A stretch of DNA of 64,000 nt, taken from positions 186,001 through 250,000 of the forward strand of contig OZ241351.1 in the NCBI GenBank assembly GCA_965200355.1. Reading direction: 5' to 3'. Below the pieces are notes generated by a model. It saw only the letters and a program-made list of their open reading frames with translations, did not search any database and was not told the DNA's origin. The stretch is from Bin18 sp965200355. Lineage in GTDB: Bacteria; Desulfobacterota; Binatia; Bin18. A program made the position numbers and the translations under genes. Below, one piece after another: positions 51,654-59,597 of the stretch (position 1 is its first letter; each line of letters starts with the position of its first letter).

Positions 51654-53654
51654 CTAACCACTCACCGCTGACCACTCACCGCGGCTACACGCCGCCTCAG
51701 CCACCGCCACCATATCCGACACAATCCGCAGCATTTCAAAATCCTTCGGCGTGTATACCCGCGCAACGCCAGCCTGCCGCAAGTGTTCCGCATCGTCCTC
51801 GGGAATGATCCCGCCGACCACAACCGGCACCTCGCTAAGGCCCTCCGCGTGCAGCCCGCTGAGCACCTCGGGGACGAGGCGGAGATGGGAGCCGGACAGG
51901 ATACTCAGACCGACCAGATGCACGCCTTCATCCCGCACGCTGGTAACGATTTGCTCGGGCGACAGGCGAATGCCCTCATACACCACTTCCATACCCGCGT
52001 CGCGACACCAGACCGCAATTTGTTCAGCCCCGTTGGAGTGGCCGTCCAGGCCCGGCTTGCCGATCAGCACCTTGAGCGGCCGGCCCAGCGTGGCCGCACT
52101 TTTTCGCACCCGGGCCCGCAGTTCCTCAAGCGCTTGGGCCGTCTCCCCCTCAACCGTTGACGCCGCCGCTCCGCCAATGCCGGTTGGCGCCCGGAATTCT
52201 CCAAAAATAGCGCGCAGGGTCTGGGTCCATTCGCCCGTGGTCACGCCGGCCAGCGCACACCGAATAGAGGCCGGCATGATATTCTCGCCACTCAGGACGG
52301 CGGCTCGCAGCCCGGAGACCGCCGTCTCTACCTCAGCGTGGTTGCGGGTGGCGCGAAACGCTTGCAGGCGCGCCACTTGGTCCCGCTCGGCTGCTTCGTC
52401 CACTTTGAGTATGGCCGACGAATCGCCCGAGTAGAGAGGCGATTGCGCGGTTTCGGTAAAGGTATTGACCCCGACGACGAGGTGCTCCCCGGCGGTGATA
52501 TTGCGCACCCGTTCCGTATGACTCGCCACGAGCTGTTCTTTGATATAGCCCAGGGCCGCAATCACGCCGCCCATGTCTGTCACGCGCTCGACCTCTGCCC
52601 AGGCCGCGTCTTTCAGCGCGCTTGTTTTTCCCTCAACGACGGTGCTCCCTTCAAAAATATCACCGTATTCCAAGAGGTCAGTCTCAAAGGCCAGAATCTG
52701 TTGAATGCGGAGGCTCCACTGCTGGTCCCAGGGGCGCGGCAGGCCCAGCGCTTCGTTCCAGGCCGGTAACTGCATGGCGCGGCAGCGCGCATTCTTGCTG
52801 AGCGTGACGCCCAAAGCCTCCAGGACAATGCGCGGCACATTGTTCTCGGGCTGGGCTTCGGTCAGACCCAGAGAATTGACCTGGACCCCATACCGAAAGC
52901 GGCGGAGTTTTGGCTCCTCAACACCGTAGCGTTCGCGTGTCAACGCATCCCACAGTTGCCCAAAGGCGCGCAGTTTACACACCTCCTCAATAAAGCGGAC
53001 GCCGGAATTGACAAAAAAGCTGATGCGCCCGACCGCGGCCGCAAACTCGGCCGCGTCGAGCCGTTCGGACGCGCGCACAGTGTCGAGCACCGCAATCGCC
53101 GTACACAGCGCGTAGGCGACTTCTTGCACCGGTGTGGCGCCAGCCTCCTGGAGATGGTAGGAGCACACATTGACCGGATTCCATTTGGGGACGTTTTTGA
53201 CCGTATACGTAATCACGTCGCTCGTCAGGCGCAGGCTCGGCTCGGGCGGAAAGATATACGTGCCGCGCGACAGATATTCTTTGACGATATCGTTCTGCGT
53301 CGTACCCTGAAGGGCCTGAGGCTGCACCCCTTGGCGCTCGGCCGCGGCGATATACAGGGCCAGCAGCCAGGCCGCGGTCCCGTTAATCGTCATAGATGTA
53401 TTCATCTGGTCAAGCGGAATATCGGCAAACAGGGTTTCCATATCGCCGATATGGCAAATCGGGACGCCGACTTTTCCGACCTCGCCCCGGGCCAGCGTGT
53501 GGTCGCTGTCGTAGCCGGTCTGTGTTGGCAAGTCGAAAGCAACTGACAGGCCGGTCTGGCCTTTACGCAAATTGAGCCGATAGAGTTCATTACTCGCTTG
53601 GGCGGTTGAGTGACCCGAATAGGTCCGCATGACCCACGGCCGATCTTTTTTCAT
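51654..53654 (-). CDS. ecm: B12-dependent acyl-CoA mutase, ethylmalonyl-CoA mutase type
   Basis: 666 residues combining the mutase barrel and the B12 domain. PWVMRTYSGHSTAQASNELY, SVAFDLPTQTGYDSDH, MNTSMTINGTAAWLLALYIA, TQNDIVKEYLSRGTYIFPP and PENNVPRIVLEALGVTLSKNAR agree better with ethylmalonyl-CoA mutase (formerly MeaA) as I know it than with methylmalonyl-CoA mutase. The cobalamin loop is GKPGLDGHSNGAEQIA (DxHxxG). It converts (2R)-ethylmalonyl-CoA to methylsuccinyl-CoA. The ATG overlaps the mcl1 stop (ATGA). Its last residues (EWSAVSG) are encoded by a short tandem repeat. Confidence 0.88.
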   Translation of the reverse strand: MKKDRPWVMRTYSGHSTAQASNELYRLNLRKGQTGLSVAFDLPTQTGYDSDHTLARGEVGKVGVPICHIGDMETLFADIPLDQMNTSMTINGTAAWLLALYIAAAERQGVQPQALQGTTQNDIVKEYLSRGTYIFPPEPSLRLTSDVITYTVKNVPKWNPVNVCSYHLQEAGATPVQEVAYALCTAIAVLDTVRASERLDAAEFAAAVGRISFFVNSGVRFIEEVCKLRAFGQLWDALTRERYGVEEPKLRRFRYGVQVNSLGLTEAQPENNVPRIVLEALGVTLSKNARCRAMQLPAWNEALGLPRPWDQQWSLRIQQILAFETDLLEYGDIFEGSTVVEGKTSALKDAAWAEVERVTDMGGVIAALGYIKEQLVASHTERVRNITAGEHLVVGVNTFTETAQSPLYSGDSSAILKVDEAAERDQVARLQAFRATRNHAEVETAVSGLRAAVLSGENIMPASIRCALAGVTTGEWTQTLRAIFGEFRAPTGIGGAAASTVEGETAQALEELRARVRKSAATLGRPLKVLIGKPGLDGHSNGAEQIAVWCRDAGMEVVYEGIRLSPEQIVTSVRDEGVHLVGLSILSGSHLRLVPEVLSGLHAEGLSEVPVVVGGIIPEDDAEHLRQAGVARVYTPKDFEMLRIVSDMVAVAEAACSRGEWSAVSG

Positions 53655-54691
53655 GATCCCACCCGTCGCATCTGTTCCAGAATATCGTAGCCGGTGATGG
53701 CCTTGCTCTTGGCGGCCTGTTCGGCCAGATAGGCCGGCTCAACCGACCCGGCCTGAGCGGCCTTGGCCAAGTCCATCAGCGCGATCTTAATGGTCGCCTC
53801 GTCGATCATTTCGCCGGTCTCCGGGTCGGGCATCGAGCCACCGCCCTGCTCGTGGTAGAGATCAAGGACGCGGGAAGCATAATTGACCTGTTCGTCGTTC
53901 GGCGTATAGCAGGCGTTGGCAATGGCGGCCTGCTGCGGGTGGATGACCCAGGTGCCGTCCATGCCGAGATTGGCCGCGCCAATGTTTTTCTCGCGCAGGC
54001 CGGCCTCGATTGCCTGAATTTTTTCTTTGGGATCGCTCTTCCGCCACAACGGCAGATAGACATTATCCACCGCGTGCAAGCCGGCGGCCTTGGCCGCCAC
54101 CACCACCGCTTGTTTGGAGTACAGAAAATTAATATTCTGGTCTTTGACCACCTCACGAATGCCCAGGGTGGCGGCAAAGTCGGCAATCCCAAAGATCAAG
54201 CCGGCCATGCGGTCCGAAGCGGTCGCAATCGCGTAGGCGTTCACAATCGCCTGGGGAATTTCGATCAGAGATTCGATCTGCACCCGCGATTTCCAGCCGG
54301 CTTCCTTTTCCAGCGTATCGAGCAGGCTGGACACGTATTTGATATCGTCCGGGCCGTGCGTCTTGGGCAGGATGATGCCGTGAAATTTGTCTGGCGCGCC
54401 TTTCACAATGGCTTGCATGTCCCCCAGGAAAAACTCGGAACGGATATTATTCGGGCGCACCGTAATGACTTTCTGACCAAAATCCAGCGTATTGAGCGCT
54501 TCGACCACACACTGGCGGCTCTGTGGACCTTTGAACTCGTAGGGGCAGGCGTCTTCAAAATCCATCATCACATGGTCAACCGGCGCTTTGACCGGGTCGG
54601 CGGCATTGCGGTGCAGTTTCATGCTGTGGCCGGGATAGGTCATCTCGGTGCGGGGAATAACGAAACGGGTTCCCCCATCAACTACGAACAT
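53651..54691 (-). CDS. mcl1: HpcH/CitE-type lyase, probable L-malyl-CoA/beta-methylmalyl-CoA lyase
   Basis: 346 residues from the ATG at 54691, which follows GAGGAGGAACG. CitE-like fold: FVIPRTEMTYPGHSMKLH, VDHVMMDFEDACPYE (metal Glu/Asp), VITVRPNNIRSEFFLGDM, IILPKTHGPDDIKYVSSLLD, QIESLIEIPQAIVNAYAIA and GIADFAATLGIR. These match Mcl1, which cleaves beta-methylmalyl-CoA to glyoxylate and propionyl-CoA and malyl-CoA to acetyl-CoA and glyoxylate. It heads the operon mcl1-ecm-meaB. Other CitE-like lyases remain possible. Confidence 0.82.
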   Translation of the reverse strand: MFVVDGGTRFVIPRTEMTYPGHSMKLHRNAADPVKAPVDHVMMDFEDACPYEFKGPQSRQCVVEALNTLDFGQKVITVRPNNIRSEFFLGDMQAIVKGAPDKFHGIILPKTHGPDDIKYVSSLLDTLEKEAGWKSRVQIESLIEIPQAIVNAYAIATASDRMAGLIFGIADFAATLGIREVVKDQNINFLYSKQAVVVAAKAAGLHAVDNVYLPLWRKSDPKEKIQAIEAGLREKNIGAANLGMDGTWVIHPQQAAIANACYTPNDEQVNYASRVLDLYHEQGGGSMPDPETGEMIDEATIKIALMDLAKAAQAGSVEPAYLAEQAAKSKAITGYDILEQMRRVGS

Positions 54692-54886
54692 ACGTTCCTC
54701 CTCTATACACTGTCTCTTTCCTGTCGGCGGTCTGTCTATCAGATTCGCCCCACTCGCCCAACCTCCCTCGAATGGTTGTCCGCTAAAGAGGAAGCATGGC
54801 CTGCCCTCATCCCCAGCCGCGGGACACCTTCCCTCTTTTGTGGTATTTTCTCGGCACTCTTCTACTCTTTCGTTAAGGAGAACGGC

Positions 54887-56533
54887 ATGTCCGACATACT
54901 GCACCAAACCAGCCTGATTGTTGAGGCGCTCCAAAAAGTCTGTGATGCGGCACTCCAGCAGGGCCGTCGCCTGACCGACCACGGCAAAGGCATTGATGAC
55001 CACCAAGTTCATACCGAGCGGCTGGCCTATCTGGCGACCGAAGTCGAAGCCGCCGGCTCCTGCCTGCGCTATGCCCAGGCGGCCAGAGAACAGCGCGCTG
55101 ACGAGCAGGGCCATACGGCCAGTATGGCCCTGGGCTTTGCCGCCGAAGTCGGCCAGCGCTTAGGCGGACAAGTCAGCACCCATATTGAAGATTTCGGATT
55201 CGATGAAGCCTTGCTGGACGACACGCTCGGACAGCCTCAGGTCAAGGCCGCTATCCGGGATGGAGCCCGGGAGAGTCGCTTCCGCGCTATCGGCCAGACC
55301 GTTCTGGCGACCAAAGGCGTCAATCACTCGTGGTTAGCGAGTGATATCGCCGCAATGACGCGGGATTCGGTTCGTCAGTTTGCCAAGAGCGAAGTCGCCC
55401 CCGTTGCGGAGCGGGTCCACCGGAACGACGAGTTGATTCCGGAATCCGTGATTCAGCATATGTCCGAGCTGGGCTATTTCGGCATGGCGGTGCCCGAAGA
55501 GTATGGCGGCGGCGGCATGGGCAATCTGGCCATGATTATCACCACCGAGGAACTCTCGGCTGCCTCGCTGGGCGTGGCCGGGAGTCTGATCACCCGGCCG
55601 GAAATTCTGACCAAGGCTCTGCTGCGGGGCGGTACGGAGGAACAAAAGCAGGCGTGGCTGCCCCCGATTGCCAGCGGCGAACTGATGGTCGCCATTTCCG
55701 TGACCGAGCCGGACACTGGCTCTGATGTTGCCTCAGTCGCCTGCCGAGCCGAGCCGGCTACGGTCAACGGGCACAGTGGTTTTATCATCGACGGGGCCAA
55801 GGCGTGGTGCACGTTTGCCGGACGGGCAGACATTATTGCCCTGCTCGCCCGGACGAACCCGGACGTCCGCTCCGGCGCACGTGGCTTGTCCTTGTTTATT
55901 GTTGAAAAAGATGCCTTTCCGGGCCATGCGTTTGAGATGAAACAGGAGACTGGCGGGGTCCTGCAGGGGGAGGCTATCCCGACCCTGGGATACCGGGGGA
56001 TGCACTCCTATGTGTTGAACTTTGATCGATACTTTGTCCCAGCCGCCAAACTCGTGGGGGGAGAGGCCGGGCTGAATAAGGGCTTTTATTTGCAGATGGC
56101 CGGCTTTGCCGCGGGACGGCTCCAAACCGGCGGACGCGCCACCGGGCTGGCTCAGGCCGCGCTGGAGGTCAGTGCGACCTACGCAGGCGAGCGCAAACAG
56201 TTTACGCAATCGCTGGGAGACTTTCAGCTCACGCAGTACAAACTGGGCCGTATGGCGGCCTATATTACCGCCGCCCGCCAGATTACCTATGCCGCGGCAC
56301 CGGCCATGGACAAAGACGAAGCCGCAACGCTGACCGCGGCCATGGCCAAACTGCTCGCCTGCGACGTGGCGGTCTGGGTCACTCAGGAAGGCCAACTGAT
56401 GCACGGCGGCTGGGGCTATGGCGAAGAGTACGCCATCTCGCGCTATGTTGTGGACGCCCTGGTGCTGCCCATTTTTGAGGGCGTCAAACCCATTCTGGAA
56501 CTCAAGGTAATCGCCCGCACCTTGCTGGCCTAG
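54887..56533 (+). CDS. mcd: Acyl-CoA dehydrogenase, methylsuccinyl-CoA dehydrogenase type
   Basis: 548 residues from the ATG at 54887 (TAAGGAGAACGGC). The 150-residue N-terminal extension before the dehydrogenase core is the hallmark of Mcd. The core has NDELIPESVIQHMSELGYFGMAVPEEYGG, SLITRPEILTKALLRGGTEEQK, VAISVTEPDTGSDVASV, GAKAWCTFAGRADIIALLAR, PTLGYRGMHSYVLNFD and HGGWGYGEEYAISRYVVDA. It oxidises (2S)-methylsuccinyl-CoA to mesaconyl-CoA, passing electrons to ETF. Divergent from mcl1-ecm-meaB across a 195-bp promoter region. Homology to Mcd is judged from memory. Confidence 0.85.
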   Translation: MSDILHQTSLIVEALQKVCDAALQQGRRLTDHGKGIDDHQVHTERLAYLATEVEAAGSCLRYAQAAREQRADEQGHTASMALGFAAEVGQRLGGQVSTHIEDFGFDEALLDDTLGQPQVKAAIRDGARESRFRAIGQTVLATKGVNHSWLASDIAAMTRDSVRQFAKSEVAPVAERVHRNDELIPESVIQHMSELGYFGMAVPEEYGGGGMGNLAMIITTEELSAASLGVAGSLITRPEILTKALLRGGTEEQKQAWLPPIASGELMVAISVTEPDTGSDVASVACRAEPATVNGHSGFIIDGAKAWCTFAGRADIIALLARTNPDVRSGARGLSLFIVEKDAFPGHAFEMKQETGGVLQGEAIPTLGYRGMHSYVLNFDRYFVPAAKLVGGEAGLNKGFYLQMAGFAAGRLQTGGRATGLAQAALEVSATYAGERKQFTQSLGDFQLTQYKLGRMAAYITAARQITYAAAPAMDKDEAATLTAAMAKLLACDVAVWVTQEGQLMHGGWGYGEEYAISRYVVDALVLPIFEGVKPILELKVIARTLLA

Positions 56534-56566
56534 CGGAGTTGGCCTAGCCGAATCGCGTGCCCAGCC

Positions 56567-56869
56567 CTAGAGCTTCTTCGTCAGATAGAAGCGCATATAG
56601 TGGGCACTGGTTTCGATTTGTCCGGCAAAGGAACTCAGCACGGTTTCGAGTTCCTGCATCTGAAACGGCCGGCCAAGGTTGGCCTGCATGGTCTCACGCC
56701 GGATAATACACTCGGTCTCGGTCTCGACCCGAATATAGGCGTGGTGGTTTTCGACCCGCACCTCTCTGTCCGGGTTGTCTTCGTAGACCGCGTCAATGGC
56801 CGCGTCTGCAATGTCCCCAGCCCGGAGCACCGGGCCGACTCTATTGTTGCCTGCCTGTTGGCTCATCAT
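56567..56869 (-). CDS. Toluene-4-monooxygenase-type effector protein (TmoD-like)
   Basis: 100 residues (T4moD is 103). RVGPVLRAGDIADAAIDAVYEDNP, VENHHAYIRVETETECIIRRETM, LGRPFQMQELETVLSSFAGQIE follow the family closely. It is the coupling/regulatory component that binds the diiron hydroxylase. Its start overlaps the TmoC-like stop (TAATG). Last gene of the operon, converging on mcd 33 bp away. No reductase (TmoF) gene follows. Confidence 0.88.
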   Translation of the reverse strand: MMSQQAGNNRVGPVLRAGDIADAAIDAVYEDNPDREVRVENHHAYIRVETETECIIRRETMQANLGRPFQMQELETVLSSFAGQIETSAHYMRFYLTKKL

Positions 56870-57207
56870 TACACCCCAACGCGCTTTGGCTCCACGCCAG
56901 CAATGTCTACGTAGATTTCATCCTGTTCGATTTTGACGGGATAGCGGGTCAGTTCGCAGTCTTGCGGGTTGATCCCTCGGCCCGTCGTGACATCGAATTG
57001 CCACACATGGGCGCTGCATGTCAGCGTCGTGTGGCCGTCGAACTCCCCTTCGGCTAAGGAGAATTGTTGATGCGGACACCAGCCCTGAAGGGCGATGACC
57101 TCGCCATCAATGGGGTAGACTAAGACGAGGGGCTGCCCGTCAATTTCATACGCGGCCATATCGCCCTCCCATACATCGTCAAGGCTACAGACTCGGGTGA
57201 ACGCCAT
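56869..57207 (-). CDS. Rieske ferredoxin, TmoC-like
   Basis: 112 residues from the ATG at 57207, exactly T4moC length; the frame opens further upstream but RVCSLDDVWEGDM is the family start. The Rieske [2Fe-2S] ligands are visible as WCPHQQFSL (CxH) and CSAHVWQFD (CxxH). INPQDCELTRYPVKIEQDEIYV ends it. It carries electrons to the diiron hydroxylase. Immediately downstream of TmoE-like and upstream of TmoD-like genes. Confidence 0.9.
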   Translation of the reverse strand: MAFTRVCSLDDVWEGDMAAYEIDGQPLVLVYPIDGEVIALQGWCPHQQFSLAEGEFDGHTTLTCSAHVWQFDVTTGRGINPQDCELTRYPVKIEQDEIYVDIAGVEPKRVGV

Positions 57208-57218
57208 GTCCGGGGGAC

Positions 57219-58211
57219 TCAGTACACGTCGAGAGACTGTAAAAATCCATGCACGGCCTGGGTCGCCGTCGCCGTTGCCTGTGGGTTGTCGGGCAAGGTC
57301 TGGCAGTAGGCGTCGATAGCCTGTTCGGCCAGCGGGAGCCACTTTTTCACCCAGCCGCGCAGCGCCGCTCCGTTTTCGGGTTGTTCAACCGCAAAGCGGA
57401 CCAGGGCGGCACTCCAGGTCCTGGAGCGCTGGGCATCACGATATTCGGAATCGGCAACCAGACCGAGCAAACTGTCGCCCTGCCGCCGGCTCGTGGCTGC
57501 CAGTTGACGCAGAAGAACCTCATCAAGGGCCGGCTTGGCGACCAGATTGAGCGCCACAAAACTCTCGCCCCAGTCATAGGCGACCAACACTTTTTCCATC
57601 AGAACACGAAAGCCTTGCCAGGCAGGGTCACGTTCCCAGGTCGCCCGCTCAGCCGTTCCAAATCCGTCGTTCGGATAGGTCTGTTTCAGCTCGGCGGTCC
57701 GATACGCAATATGGGACACACAGCGCAACGCATCCGCGGCCTGATAGGTCGCACAGTTCCGAATCGTACTCGACGGCACAATCTGGACGAGATAATGCGA
57801 GGCCATCTGCACGGTGTGGAAGGCATAGTGGGCCGGGGTGTACATCCGCGCCAGGACAGTGACCCAGGCGGCGTCGAGGCCGGCATCGTACTGGAGTTCG
57901 TTGTGCTGGTCGAACAGCCCTTCGATATAGGTTTCCTGGCTGTCTTGCAGGATGTTATAGGCGCGGTAGGTCAGCTCATCAGGGTCGCGAAACTCCTCCC
58001 AATCCCGGCCGCTGAGTGGAGAGCCGTGGCGGTATTTTTTGAACCATTTGGAGAGCGGGATATTCGGCCCCAGCTCAAATGGGGACTCCGCATTCTTGGC
58101 GTCGTACATGAGATTGGTTGAGACAATCTCATGTTCGCTCGGACGCCGCCGGCGACCGGCGAGATGGCTCCAGGTCCGCAGCGGTTTCAGCGGTTCGGAT
58201 TTGTCGCTCAT
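57219..58211 (-). CDS. Diiron monooxygenase beta subunit, TmoE-like
   Basis: 330 residues of the ferritin-like, metal-free beta subunit of toluene/alkene monooxygenases: LRTWSHLAGRRRRPSEHEIVSTN, WFKKYRHGSPLSGRDWEEFRDPDELTYRAYN, GLFDQHNELQYDAGLDAAWV, HYAFHTVQMASHYLVQIVPSST, and QADALRCVSHIAYRTAELK-like helix. Its start codon overlaps the stop of the inserted exonuclease gene (ATGA). The gene order A-B-[exo]-E-C-D differs from the usual A-B-C-D-E-F. Confidence 0.88.
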   Translation of the reverse strand: MSDKSEPLKPLRTWSHLAGRRRRPSEHEIVSTNLMYDAKNAESPFELGPNIPLSKWFKKYRHGSPLSGRDWEEFRDPDELTYRAYNILQDSQETYIEGLFDQHNELQYDAGLDAAWVTVLARMYTPAHYAFHTVQMASHYLVQIVPSSTIRNCATYQAADALRCVSHIAYRTAELKQTYPNDGFGTAERATWERDPAWQGFRVLMEKVLVAYDWGESFVALNLVAKPALDEVLLRQLAATSRRQGDSLLGLVADSEYRDAQRSRTWSAALVRFAVEQPENGAALRGWVKKWLPLAEQAIDAYCQTLPDNPQATATATQAVHGFLQSLDVY

Positions 58212-59125
58212 GGTCTGGGCTCGGGCGAGTACGAAGATTCATGAATACCAACAAGATTCCAAAAATCGCTTTCAGATAGAATCTGGATATCTACTCCCTT
58301 ATTGATCAATTCCTCAGCTTTACGGTGCTTACTACTCTTCTCATACCCGTTGAGTTTATCTTTGTCCTGCGTGCCAACTATGAGGATAGTAGTTTTCTTG
58401 GTAACACCAGGACCCACCGTGCACCCAACCTTCGCTGCGATATCAGCAGCATCTCTTCTAGGAATCTTTAACGATCCGGTAAAGACAACAGTTTCACCAT
58501 ATAGAGCCCCTTCGACGTTTCCTTCTCTCCTTATTGCAGGCGCGGACGCAACATTGGAAGAAGACAATAAGCGTACTGGCCGTTTAAGCCGCTGTAACCA
58601 CTCATCAATATCCAAACTAGTAGCGTCACAAGCGTGAAGCGTGATCTCTGCGGCGACCCTGGCATCTTCCAGCGCATCATGATGCTTAAACGAAATTCCA
58701 AGACTCTGCGCGCACTTTTTTAAGCTCCAACCAAGCTTTCCCCGCGTCCCACATCCACCCGGCCATGCTCGTCGCGCAACGCGATTACTATCAAGCCAAG
58801 TGACATGAAGCTGTTCTAGCTCATACCTATCCATGGCACGCTCAAACGCAGTGCGATCAAACGACGTATGACTAACAAGAACTGAGCCTCGTAAACGACG
58901 ACGCAACTCATCTCGCAGTTCAGGAAGAGTAGGGCTTCCTTGAACAGCAGCCTCATCAATTCCATGAATCTCAGTGTTCCATGGATCGAACCAATCCTCT
59001 GGATCTACAAGAGTTTTCCACTGGTCACGGACCTCTCCATCACGAACCTGAACAATACCGATCTGGCAAATGCTAGCACGATCAGCATTTGCAGTTTCCA
59101 CATCAATGGCGTTAAATGTCAGCAC
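58208..59125 (-). CDS. DnaQ-like 3'-5' exonuclease with C-terminal BRCT domain
   Basis: 305 residues. The DEDDh exonuclease is visible as FNAIDVETANADRASICQIGIV (DxE), VSHTSFDRTAFERAM (D), and FKHHDALEDARVAAEI (HxxxxD). About residues 200-290 form a BRCT domain: LYGETVVFTGSLKIPRRDAADIAAKVGC and TTILIVGTQDKDKLNGYEKSSKHRKAEELI. It is markedly more AT-rich than the surrounding monooxygenase genes and lies between the TmoB- and TmoE-like genes, so it is probably a recent insertion. Its stop overlaps the TmoE-like start. A DNA repair role is likely and unrelated to the operon. Confidence 0.9.
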   Translation of the reverse strand: MLTFNAIDVETANADRASICQIGIVQVRDGEVRDQWKTLVDPEDWFDPWNTEIHGIDEAAVQGSPTLPELRDELRRRLRGSVLVSHTSFDRTAFERAMDRYELEQLHVTWLDSNRVARRAWPGGCGTRGKLGWSLKKCAQSLGISFKHHDALEDARVAAEITLHACDATSLDIDEWLQRLKRPVRLLSSSNVASAPAIRREGNVEGALYGETVVFTGSLKIPRRDAADIAAKVGCTVGPGVTKKTTILIVGTQDKDKLNGYEKSSKHRKAEELINKGVDIQILSESDFWNLVGIHESSYSPEPRP

Positions 59126-59319
59126 CTTTCTCTTCCTATTAGACTGTTTAACAGACCTTGCTACACACGACCCAATGCGGATTCACAGTTTCTATCTAGT
59201 CTTCTGCTGACATGGAATGCCTTAAGCGATCAATGGGAATGACAGCGCAGTCCTCCCACGGCTATTGGACGCGACCCAATCCGCGTTCTTACTCTCCTTC
59301 AACAGTTCCACCAGTAAAC
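59126..59319. other. AT-rich gap upstream of the inserted exonuclease gene
   Basis: 194 bp with low GC, belonging to the insertion. Two CGACCCAAT-centred imperfect direct repeats (about 59168-59188 and 59272-59292) are seen. No gene. It may contain the exonuclease gene's own promoter. Confidence 0.4.
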
Positions 59320-59589
59320 CTATATGTTTTCAGCGGCTTCATAAAAGAGTTCGAGGCTCGTCATGGGCGTGATAGCAGCTTCCGCAACTGTCATATCGCG
59401 TGGAAACGGCTTTTTAGCCCCGACTTTCCGCACCCGCAACGGCGCGTCCGGCTGCTGGTTCTTCTCAAAGCTGATACTCAGCTTGGCTGCCGTCTGACAC
59501 ACTTCATCCATCGTGTGCTCGGTATCGACAATGGAGACGTACAGGACAAACTCCTGATGCAGATTGTGGACAATGGGAATCTGGGCCAT
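59320..59589 (-). CDS. Diiron monooxygenase gamma subunit, TmoB-like
   Basis: 89 residues (T4MO TmoB is 84). FVLYVSIVDTEHTMDEVCQTAAKL, PLRVRKVGAKKPFPRDMTVAEAAITPMTSLELFYE match the small ubiquitin-like gamma subunit. The ATG lies 8 nt after the TmoA-like stop. It is followed by the foreign exonuclease segment rather than the ferredoxin gene. Confidence 0.88.
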   Translation of the reverse strand: MAQIPIVHNLHQEFVLYVSIVDTEHTMDEVCQTAAKLSISFEKNQQPDAPLRVRKVGAKKPFPRDMTVAEAAITPMTSLELFYEAAENI

Positions 59590-59597
59590 ACGAATCC

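Noticed and set aside
53852..54886. Upstream extension of the methylsuccinyl-CoA dehydrogenase frame (893 codons)
   Set aside because: It runs antisense through mcl1, has no domain-like residues, and a strong ribosome site sits at 54887.
59168..59292. CGACCCAAT direct repeats as target-site duplication of the inserted exonuclease segment
   Set aside because: Both copies lie on the same side of the gene and no copy is found at the other junction.
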